From Verrucomicrobiota bacterium (GTDB lineage: Bacteria > Verrucomicrobiota > Verrucomicrobiia > Limisphaerales > UBA1096), in contig JASMKO010000077.1 of the NCBI GenBank assembly GCA_030749225.1, positions 1 to 45,415 of the forward strand: a DNA stretch of 45,415 nucleotides. Direction: 5' to 3'. Positions 9,382 through 16,735 of this stretch are shown here, one piece after another; within the stretch, counting starts at the first letter, position 1, and each line of letters begins with the position of its first letter. The translations under genes and the position numbers were made by a program. A model generated the notes under the pieces. The model made no database searches. It was not told the origin of the DNA and saw nothing but the letters and a program-made list of their open reading frames with translations.

Positions 9382-10236
9382 ATGCGTTTACTTGCCTCCC
9401 TTCTTACGCTGGCCGGCCTCGCCGCCGGGGAACTGACCGCCGCGGACAAGAAACCGCTGCGTGCGCTGCTGATCACCGGCGGTTGCTGCCACGATTATGC
9501 CAAGCAAAAGGACATCCTCAAGCAGGGCCTAGAGCGACGGATCAACATCGTCATCGACCAGGCGCATTCCGACGACAAAAGCACCAAACCACCGCTGCCT
9601 ATTTTCGGCAAACCGGACTACGCCAAGGGCTACGATATCATCATACACGACGAGTGCGCCGCCGGGATCAACGACCCGAAAATCATCGCCGGCGTGCTCG
9701 CCCCACATCGCAAGGGCGTCCCGGGCGTCAACCTCCACTGCGCCATGCACTCATACCGTTCCGGTGATTTCCGCAAGCCGGTCAAGCCGGGTGCCGACAA
9801 CGGGAAGTGGTTCGATTACATCGGCCTGCAATCCACTGGCCACGGCCCGCAGCAGCCGATCGAGATCAAGTTTGAAAACAATGTCCCGTTCATCACCAAG
9901 GGTGTCGAGAACTGGACAACTCAGCGCGAGGAACTTTACAACAACGTGCAGGTGCTCCCGAACGCCAAGGTCATCGCCCGCGGCGCGCAGGGAAACCGCA
10001 AGGCAGTCGTCGCATGGACGAACAACTACGAGGGCACCCGTGTCTTCAGTACCTCCATCGGGCACAACAATGTCACCGTGGCCGACCCCCGTTACCTTAA
10101 CCTCGTCGCGCGCGGCCTGCTTTGGGCGGTCAAGCGCGAGGACATGAAGTTGGTCAAACCGATAAACGAGTCATTTGACCTGAACAGCAAGCCCAAGCCG
10201 AAGTCGGCTGCCGGAAAAAAAAAACACCAAAATTAG
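9382..10236 (+). CDS. ThuA domain protein (secreted), probably the N-terminal part of a frameshifted fusion
   Basis: 284 residues as read. An N-terminal signal peptide (RLLASLLTLAGLAAG) is followed by the class I glutamine amidotransferase-like ThuA fold: RALLITGGCCHDY, YDIIIHDECAAG, GVPGVNLHCAMHSYR and VFSTSIGHNNVTVADPRYLNLVARGLLWA. PVC genomes carry many ThuA proteins, often fused to or beside dehydrogenase/cytochrome c modules; they are presumed to act on sugars in the periplasm. The frame stops just after a run of ten A (10215-10224). In the +1 frame the sequence stays open from 10184 onward into the next gene and encodes the missing start of its discoidin domain. Removing one A would give one continuous protein of 1267 residues. 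Confidence 0.85.
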   Translation: MRLLASLLTLAGLAAGELTAADKKPLRALLITGGCCHDYAKQKDILKQGLERRINIVIDQAHSDDKSTKPPLPIFGKPDYAKGYDIIIHDECAAGINDPKIIAGVLAPHRKGVPGVNLHCAMHSYRSGDFRKPVKPGADNGKWFDYIGLQSTGHGPQQPIEIKFENNVPFITKGVENWTTQREELYNNVQVLPNAKVIARGAQGNRKAVVAWTNNYEGTRVFSTSIGHNNVTVADPRYLNLVARGLLWAVKREDMKLVKPINESFDLNSKPKPKSAAGKKKHQN

Positions 10237-10381
10237 CGTCCCAAGGAACGCAGCCACCGGCAAAAAAGTAACCGCAAGCTCTGAGGAGTCGAACAAGAGC
10301 AACCTAGCGAAACACGCCGTCGACGGCGATCCCACTACGCGCTGGTGCGCCGCCAACAGCGCCCCCGGTTCATGGCTACAG

Positions 10382-13186
10382 GTGGACCTAGGCCAGCCAC
10401 AGGACATCCAAAATATCCGCCTCATTTGGGAGAAGGCCAATGGAACGTACAAGTACAGGATCGAAGGCTCCCTGGACGCCAAGGACTGGAAACTGCTAGT
10501 TGACCAGTCCAAAAACAAGGAGGTGCGCCAGGTCACCCCGCACAAGGTCGACGCCAAAAACACGCGCTATTTCAAAATCACCTACCTCGGAGCCAAGCCG
10601 GCTTACTGGGGCAGTTTTTGGGAATTCGAGGCCCATGCAGGCTCCCTTCCCGAGCTACCCCGCAAGGTCGTCAAGGCCTCCCAGAAAAGCACCAATGCCG
10701 CCCCAAAAACCAACGAACCCCGCGTCAATGCGCCGGATGGTTTCAACCTGACCGTGTTCGCCGAGCCGCCGCTGGTGAACTACCCGGTCTGCCTCACGGC
10801 GGCGTCAACCGGTGAACTGTTTGTCGGCATTGACGAACAGGGCTCGCTTGGCAAGGACAAGGGCCGCGGCCGCGTGGTGCGCTGTCTCGACACCGATGGC
10901 GACGGCAGGGCCGACCAAGTCAACACCTTCGCCAAGATGGATCATCCCCGAGGGTTGATCTACGACAATGGCAAGCTTTGGGTGCTGCATCCCCCCTACC
11001 TCACGCTATTCGAGGACACTGACCGCAACGGCGTGGCCGATCGGGAGAAGCGGCTGGTCAGCGGTATCAGCACCGACTACGTCGGTAAACGCGGTGCCGA
11101 CCACACGACCAATGGAATCCGCATGGGCATCGACGGGTGGATCTACATCGCGGTGGGTGACTTCGGTTTTTACAAGGCGGTCGGAGCGGACGGCCGCACA
11201 TTGAGCCGGCGTGGCGGCGGCATCGTCCGCGTACGCCCGGATGGCACCGAGATGGAAATCTACAATTGGGGACAGCGCAACATCCTCGACGCCTGCATCG
11301 ACCCGTACATGAACATCTTCACCCGAGACAACACCAACGACGGCGGCGGCTGGGACATCCGTTTTTCTCACGTCATCCAGACCGGTGAGTACGGCTACCC
11401 GTCATGGTACAAGAATTTCCCTGATGAAATCATGCCGGCACTGGCCGACTACGGCGGCGGCTCCGGCTGTGGTGGGATGTTCTATCACGACACCCGCTGG
11501 CCAGAGCCATTCAGCCACGGCGTGTACACCTGCGACTGGGGCCGCAGCGCGGTTTTCCTCCACAACCTAGCAACCAACGGCGCCACTTTCGACGCGCATC
11601 AGGAGACGTTTCTCGCCATCAACCGGCCGACCGACATCGACGTTGACGGCAGTGGCCGGATGTACGTCTCGAGTTGGCAGGGTGGAGGCTTTAGCTACAG
11701 CCATCCCAACGTCGGCTACGTCGTCCAGCTTGTCCCGGAAAACCACAAGCCGGAACCGTTCCCCGACGTCACACAACTCAACGACGCGGAACTGCACATG
11801 CTGCTGACCGGCCCAAGCCAGATTCAAAACCTGCACGCTCAACTCGAGATTCTCCGGCGCGGCCGCAGCCCACAACACACTGAAGCACTCGTCAGGATCG
11901 CCTCCGACAGGGGTACACCGCTCGCCGGCAGGGTAGCCGCGATTTTCACACTCAAGCAACTCGACGGCACAGGGGCCACGGCCAATCTGCTGAAGCTAAG
12001 CGAACAGGCCAACATCACCGAGTTTGCCCTCCGTGCACTCACCGACCGTACCAACGAACTCGACGGTGTTGAGTCCGCGCCCTTCGTCCGTGCGCTCAAG
12101 AGTGGCAACCTGCGCGTCCGCGCTCAGGCGCTCGTCAGCCTTGGCCGCCTCGGCGATGCCTCAGCAGCACGGGCCATCCTACCGCACGCCGCCACGCCGC
12201 GCTTGGCCAAACAACCCAAGCAAAACGAGCCCAATCCAGCCGCGGTAATCCCACACTTGGCAACACGTGCGATCGTCGCCCTCAAGCCAGTCGATACCCT
12301 GCTGGCCGCGCTCGACACCGATCAGCGTGCCACTGCTTTGAGTGTGCTCAAGTACATCCATGACGACACGGTAGTGGACACGCTCATGATCCAAGCCAAG
12401 ACCAAGCCCGAACTCGCCACCTTCGCCACGCTCGTTCGGCTGTACCATCGCGAGGGCGAATACACCCAAGGCTGGTGGGGCACACGACCGGACACCAGCG
12501 GGCCGTACTTCGACCGGGCCAAGTGGAGCGGCAGCGACAAAATCGAGTCCGGCCTCAAGGTCGCTCTTAACCAAGCGCCCAAGGAAACCGTCGACCTCGT
12601 CAAGGCCGTCCTAGCCCGGCACAAGGTCAAGATCAACGGCCTGCCCACTGGCCAAAAGGTCGCCAAGGCCGACACCGCCAACAATCCGATCCGTATCCCA
12701 CCGCCGACCGGCGACCCTAAAAACTGGATCGCCTCCCTCGGCGAAAAGACCGCCACCGAGCGAGCCATCAAGGCCAAGGGCGTTGCCAAGCGCGGCGAGA
12801 AACTGTTCACCAGCCAAGCATGTATCGTCTGCCATACCACCCGCAACGGCCAGACACCAAAAGGCCCGCACCTTGCCGACATCAGCAAGCGCTACAAGAC
12901 CCGCGAGTTGATCCAGTCCATCCTCAACCCCAACGCCATCGTCGCGCAGGGCTTCGACACCTACTCGTTCACCCTGAATGACAACTCGGTACACCTTGGC
13001 TTTGTCACGCTGGAGAGCGCAGACACCATCAGCATCCGCAACGCTGCCGGGGTCACCGCCGACCTGCCGGCCAAGCAGATCAAAAAACGCGATAAAATCC
13101 CGGCCTCTTCCATGCCACCCGGGCTCGTCGCCGGGTTGAATCCGGAACAACTGGCAGACCTGGTCGCCTACCTCGACTCGATTTGA
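10382..13186 (+). CDS. PVC-type dehydrogenase with partial F5/8 type C domain, HEAT-like repeats and cytochrome c
   Basis: The first start codon in this frame is GTG 10382, giving 934 residues, but it falls inside an F5/8 type C (discoidin) domain. The frame is open back to 10184, and the translated stretch from about 10244 (AATGKKVTASSEESN, then HAVDGDPTTRWCA) supplies the missing first strands. Next comes a beta-propeller membrane-bound dehydrogenase domain of PVC type (APDGFNLTVFAEPP... GMFYHDTRWPEPF), about residues 120-460. A helical HEAT-like region follows at about 470-700, then a C-terminal cytochrome c with heme site CIVCH at 814-818 and a likely methionine ligand near ASSMPPG. It probably oxidises a sugar or alcohol in the periplasm and passes electrons to heme. 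It lacks its own signal peptide, which again points to fusion with the ThuA gene upstream. Confidence 0.82.
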   Translation: MDLGQPQDIQNIRLIWEKANGTYKYRIEGSLDAKDWKLLVDQSKNKEVRQVTPHKVDAKNTRYFKITYLGAKPAYWGSFWEFEAHAGSLPELPRKVVKASQKSTNAAPKTNEPRVNAPDGFNLTVFAEPPLVNYPVCLTAASTGELFVGIDEQGSLGKDKGRGRVVRCLDTDGDGRADQVNTFAKMDHPRGLIYDNGKLWVLHPPYLTLFEDTDRNGVADREKRLVSGISTDYVGKRGADHTTNGIRMGIDGWIYIAVGDFGFYKAVGADGRTLSRRGGGIVRVRPDGTEMEIYNWGQRNILDACIDPYMNIFTRDNTNDGGGWDIRFSHVIQTGEYGYPSWYKNFPDEIMPALADYGGGSGCGGMFYHDTRWPEPFSHGVYTCDWGRSAVFLHNLATNGATFDAHQETFLAINRPTDIDVDGSGRMYVSSWQGGGFSYSHPNVGYVVQLVPENHKPEPFPDVTQLNDAELHMLLTGPSQIQNLHAQLEILRRGRSPQHTEALVRIASDRGTPLAGRVAAIFTLKQLDGTGATANLLKLSEQANITEFALRALTDRTNELDGVESAPFVRALKSGNLRVRAQALVSLGRLGDASAARAILPHAATPRLAKQPKQNEPNPAAVIPHLATRAIVALKPVDTLLAALDTDQRATALSVLKYIHDDTVVDTLMIQAKTKPELATFATLVRLYHREGEYTQGWWGTRPDTSGPYFDRAKWSGSDKIESGLKVALNQAPKETVDLVKAVLARHKVKINGLPTGQKVAKADTANNPIRIPPPTGDPKNWIASLGEKTATERAIKAKGVAKRGEKLFTSQACIVCHTTRNGQTPKGPHLADISKRYKTRELIQSILNPNAIVAQGFDTYSFTLNDNSVHLGFVTLESADTISIRNAAGVTADLPAKQIKKRDKIPASSMPPGLVAGLNPEQLADLVAYLDSI

Positions 13187-13944
13187 TGCCCGACGGTTTT
13201 TACGAGACCTCCCGCGCTCTCTCCGAGTATTTGCTGTTCCACTACGGCAAACCGGACGAGGTGCTGCCTTGGGACTTCGGCCCAACCGATGCGCTCGACT
13301 ACCCGGTCCGCTGCGTCACGGAGTGCGTCGATACCAGCCGTATCCCGGACGACGCCCGAGCGCTTGACCTCGGCTGCGCCGTGGGCCGCTCAACCTTCGA
13401 ACTCGCCCGACACTGCACTGAGGTCATCGGTATCGACCTGTCCGAAAGTTTCATCCACACCGCCAACCAAATGCAAAAGGATGGCCAACTGTCGTACCAA
13501 TTTGCTGTTGAGGGTGAGCTTGGTCAGGCGACAGTCGCCGAGGTGCCAAGTGATCTGAACCTCACCCGTGTCCGTTTCGAGCAGGGCGACGCCACCTTTT
13601 TGCGAGACGGACTTGGCCAATTTGACGTCATACTGATGGCCAATCTCATCGACCGACTGCCCTGCCCGGCTGACTGCCTCCGGCAAATGTCCGGCCTCAT
13701 CGTCGCCGGCGGCCAACTGATCATCACCACCCCCTGCACCTGGCTGGAGGAATACACGCCCAGGACCGAGTGGCTCGGCGGCAGCCAAGCGCAAACCCTC
13801 GACGCCCTCCGCGAGATTCTCTCGCCCGACTTCATCCTCGACGCCGAGAGGAACCTCCCGTTCCTCATCCGTGAGCATGCCCGCAAATACCAGTGGAGCG
13901 TCGCCCAAGCCACCCGCTGGATTCGCCTTGCGCCGACGGGGTGA
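13186..13944 (+). CDS. Putative 4-mercaptohistidine N1-methyltransferase (ovothiol pathway type)
   Basis: 252 residues. The N-terminus (FYETSRALSEYLLFHYG) and overall length match the stand-alone methyltransferase related to the C-terminal domain of OvoA (TIGR04345-type family), which would methylate 4-mercaptohistidine to ovothiol A. SAM-binding motif I is ALDLGCAVGRSTFELA, followed by the acidic post-I strand EVIGIDLS. The start ATG overlaps the stop of the cytochrome c gene (TGATG), so it is translationally coupled to it. The expected partner, a sulfoxide synthase (OvoA/EgtB-like, with DinB and FGE domains), is not in this window. Assignment to ovothiol is from family resemblance; another small-thiol or unknown methyl acceptor is possible. 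Confidence 0.78.
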   Translation: MPDGFYETSRALSEYLLFHYGKPDEVLPWDFGPTDALDYPVRCVTECVDTSRIPDDARALDLGCAVGRSTFELARHCTEVIGIDLSESFIHTANQMQKDGQLSYQFAVEGELGQATVAEVPSDLNLTRVRFEQGDATFLRDGLGQFDVILMANLIDRLPCPADCLRQMSGLIVAGGQLIITTPCTWLEEYTPRTEWLGGSQAQTLDALREILSPDFILDAERNLPFLIREHARKYQWSVAQATRWIRLAPTG

Positions 13945-13980
13945 TTCAGCAACGCTGCCGGCCCATTTGTTCAATTCACC

Positions 13981-15225
13981 ATGCACAAATTCGCTTCTGC
14001 TATTCTGTTCGTCGGCTTAGTCAACGGCTTGGCCGAGGAATTCAAGTTTGCCCCGACCGATTGGCCGAACTGGCGCGGGTTGACCTCCGATGGCCAAGCC
14101 AAGCTCGTCGACGGTTTGCCAACGGAGTGGAGCAAGACGAAAAATGTAGTGTGGAAAACATCGATCCCGGGCCGGGGCCACGGCACGCCGACGGTAGTGG
14201 GCAACCGGATATTTCTCGCCACGGCGGATGAGGAGGAGATGTTTCAAGCGGTGCTCTGCCTCGACAAGGCCAACGGCAAGGTTGCTTGGCAAACCAAGGT
14301 GCACGAAGGGCAGTTCGCAATCGGGCTGAACAAGCACGCCTCGCACGCTGGCACCGTGGTGGTGCACGACGGTGAACGGCTGCACGTCAATTTCGTGATC
14401 GGGAACCAAGCGTATGCCTCTGCACTAAGCCTCAACGGCAAACTTCTTTGGCAGAAACCGATCGGCAAATACAAGGTGCACCAAGGCTACGGTAGCTCGC
14501 CGATGGTGTATCGCGACATCGTCGTCATGAAAGCCGACACGAAAATCGGCGGAGCGATCGTTGGGCTGGACAAAAAAACGGGACGCGAAATCTGGCGGCA
14601 AGAACGCCCGAAGCTGCCGAACTACACCACACCTGTGGTCATTGAGGCGGCCGGCCGGCTGCAGATGGTGTTTTGCGGCTGCGAACTGGTCACCAGCCTC
14701 GACCCGCTCACTGGCAAAAAACTGTGGGAGGTGCCAGGCTCGACCGAGGAGTGCGTCTCGACGCTGGTCACCGACGGCACGCACATTTTCGTGAGCGGCG
14801 GCTGGCCGAAAAACCACACGGCGGCGATCGTTGCGGATGGCTCCGGCATGGTGTCGTGGAAAAACACCGCGAGGGTTTACGTGCCGTCGATGCTGATCCG
14901 TGACGGGTTTTTGTTCGTAACGATGGACGCCGGCTTCGCGATCTGCTGGAACGCCAAGACCGGCAAACAGCAATGGAAAGAGCGGCTCAGCGGCAAGTTT
15001 TTCACCTCGCCGGTGATGGCGGGGAACCGGATTTACGGAACGAATCTCGACGGCAAGACATTCGTTTTCGAAGCCAACCCGGATGAGTTCAAGCTGCTCG
15101 CCACAAACCAGCTTGGCGACGAAGTGTACGCGTCGCCCATCGTCAGCGGGAATAGGTTGTACCTGCGCGTGGCCTTCAAGGACGACGAGCGGCAGGAAGT
15201 CCTTTACGCCATAGGTGAAAAGTAA
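13981..15225 (+). CDS. Secreted PQQ-like beta-propeller repeat protein
   Basis: 414 residues with a short signal peptide (FASAILFVGLVNGLAEE) and the PVC-typical opening DWPNWRGLTSDG. The rest is a BamB/PQQ-dehydrogenase-like propeller with repeats of the type VLCLDKANGKVAWQ, IVGLDKKTGREIWR, VTSLDPLTGKKLWE, AICWNAKTGKQQWK. The tryptophan docking motifs are there, but there is no catalytic metal or disulfide motif of a true quinoprotein dehydrogenase, so binding or scaffolding is more likely. It lies 36 bp after the methyltransferase on the same strand and may be part of the run beginning with ThuA. The short hairpin at 15235-15256 may end this unit. Confidence 0.85.
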   Translation: MHKFASAILFVGLVNGLAEEFKFAPTDWPNWRGLTSDGQAKLVDGLPTEWSKTKNVVWKTSIPGRGHGTPTVVGNRIFLATADEEEMFQAVLCLDKANGKVAWQTKVHEGQFAIGLNKHASHAGTVVVHDGERLHVNFVIGNQAYASALSLNGKLLWQKPIGKYKVHQGYGSSPMVYRDIVVMKADTKIGGAIVGLDKKTGREIWRQERPKLPNYTTPVVIEAAGRLQMVFCGCELVTSLDPLTGKKLWEVPGSTEECVSTLVTDGTHIFVSGGWPKNHTAAIVADGSGMVSWKNTARVYVPSMLIRDGFLFVTMDAGFAICWNAKTGKQQWKERLSGKFFTSPVMAGNRIYGTNLDGKTFVFEANPDEFKLLATNQLGDEVYASPIVSGNRLYLRVAFKDDERQEVLYAIGEK

Positions 15226-15234
15226 GCCTGCACT

Positions 15235-15256
15235 TGTCCAAACGCTCTGTTGGACA
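15235..15256 (+). terminator. Possible weak hairpin terminator after the PQQ-like gene
   Basis: TGTCCAA and TTGGACA form a perfect 7-bp stem around an 8-nt loop, 10 bp after the stop codon. No T-run follows, so it is not a standard intrinsic terminator. It lies in the convergent gap and could serve either strand. Confidence 0.35.
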
Positions 15257-15328
15257 GTAAAAGAAGCTATGGACGCACTCCTGTTTTAAGGGTCTGCGAA
15301 GAAATTTGACGGGGGGGATTTTCTCTCT

Positions 15329-16339
15329 TCAATTCTGAACGGGGCGGGGCGGCAACTTCACTCCCAAATCCCCACTCCAAGTTTGGTATTCCCTCCAAAT
15401 CTGTTCAATCCCTTTGAACGGCTTCACCACCACCCGAGCCTTATAACCATAACTCATGCCCAGCTTGGGATTCCGAACAACGTATTGCCAGTCCCAGGCC
15501 GGGCTATGAGAGTCTGGATTGCCCGCCTTGTCTTTAATGAAATTCCACATCGCAAACCGGATTGATTCAGTTTGATCAAACAGAACCAGATAAAGCAACC
15601 TATCATCAGTTGTCTTCAGATCGAGGTCACCATCTATCAGGCCATAGTAAAACGGGGTGATGAACTTCTTTTCAGAATTCTCAATGAGGTTGAGTGTTTC
15701 CGCACCTCTCTCGTAAGGCAGATCCGCCATCGCCGCGTTAGAAACGGTACCTACTTCAAATCTTTTTCCTTTTCTCTCACCGAATGTAACCCAGCCTGTG
15801 CGGTCTCCCTCTTTTCCCCAGAAGCGTATCTTCCGATCAATCGCACGGTTCATATACGATGCCCACATCATTGCAACGAATCCTTGCGAATAGAGATCCC
15901 TTGTCGGAATGCACTCGAACACAAGATCGGCGTAACCTTCCTTAGACAAGTCGTAGTCCATCCGAGCTTCCATTCCCCATTTCGAACCGTTGTTGGGCCA
16001 GTGGATTTGGAATCGGCTTGAGCTAAATTGTTTCAACTTACATGGATCGTGTCGCGGAGTGAACATGGAAATGTCATTCTGCTCTTTCGCCCCATTAAAT
16101 ATGTGTTCGAAATTGATCCCAACTGCGTCATTGCGAAACAGATTCGCTCCGGGATAAGACTTAAAGATAAGGGGCGTGAATCCGCTGCCTTGTCGTTTCT
16201 TGTTTGATAGATTGTCATGGAGCACTCCCTCAAAACTGGTACTATTTACATCGAGGGTCGTCTGACTGTTTGCCCCCACCGTCAGCAACCCGCAGACTAG
16301 AAACACATACAAATAACTTTTAACCAAAATATTACTCAC
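15329..16339 (-). CDS. Secreted hypothetical protein
   Basis: I do not recognise the family with certainty. The 336 residues begin with a signal peptide (SYLYVFLVCGLLTVGANSQ). The mature part is rich in aromatic residues and beta-strand pattern, for example WDWQYVVRNPKLGMSYGYKARVV and FVAMMWASYMNRAIDRKIRFWG, and resembles a beta-sandwich or lipid/sugar-binding fold. The start is GTG 16339, the only reasonable start before the signal sequence. The coding region is clearly AT-richer than the flanking genes, and it stands alone between convergent hairpins, so horizontal acquisition is possible. An extracellular role is inferred from the signal peptide only. Confidence 0.7.
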   Translation of the reverse strand: MSNILVKSYLYVFLVCGLLTVGANSQTTLDVNSTSFEGVLHDNLSNKKRQGSGFTPLIFKSYPGANLFRNDAVGINFEHIFNGAKEQNDISMFTPRHDPCKLKQFSSSRFQIHWPNNGSKWGMEARMDYDLSKEGYADLVFECIPTRDLYSQGFVAMMWASYMNRAIDRKIRFWGKEGDRTGWVTFGERKGKRFEVGTVSNAAMADLPYERGAETLNLIENSEKKFITPFYYGLIDGDLDLKTTDDRLLYLVLFDQTESIRFAMWNFIKDKAGNPDSHSPAWDWQYVVRNPKLGMSYGYKARVVVKPFKGIEQIWREYQTWSGDLGVKLPPRPVQN

Positions 16340-16633
16340 ACCCTGCCTCGCTGATCAGTTGGTTGAATACATTAAAAGCGTGATCACAAGCAGCTTTCGT
16401 GTCCGCCGATTCACCAGAGACTTAAGCGTTCTGCTTGAATTCCCATCACTGACTTATGCCAACGAGGTAACATTAAACATTATAAACGGATTCGCAGGGA
16501 AGTTTGCTACTCAAAAAGACTTGGACCGGATTTGTATAACTTTGATTGACCGTGAAAATCGTCATCGGGTTACAGCAAATACCAGCCAGCGAGATGCAGG
16601 CACGTAAAAGATGATCTCTCAAATTTGGACATA
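16340..16633. other. AT-rich intergenic stretch without a supportable gene
   Basis: About 300 bp separate the start of the secreted hypothetical gene from the hairpin after the large modular gene. It should hold the promoter of the reverse-strand gene at 15329-16339, but I found no convincing -35/-10 pair. An 82-codon open frame on the plus strand has no start signal or family resemblance. No tRNA or repeat is visible. Confidence 0.5.
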
Positions 16634-16667
16634 CCGTCATTGCCCGGCAAAACCCAGGCAATGACGG
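16634..16667 (-). terminator. Strong hairpin after the 1513-residue gene
   Basis: CCGTCATTGCC and GGCAATGACGG are perfect 11-bp arms around a 12-nt loop, about 70 bp downstream of the stop of the large reverse-strand gene. The stem is stable, but only a mixed T/A stretch follows on the reverse strand. Most likely a transcription end or a 3' stabilising hairpin for the secreted-protein transcript. Confidence 0.55.
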
Positions 16668-16735
16668 CAACCCAATCAACCCAATATATAACCAAACAAC
16701 CTAAATAACATGAACGAACCAAAAACTGTGATCCA

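Noticed and set aside
16359-16607. 82-codon open frame in the AT-rich gap
   Set aside because: No ribosome-binding site, no hydrophobic or domain pattern, and the region is expected to hold a promoter for the opposite strand.
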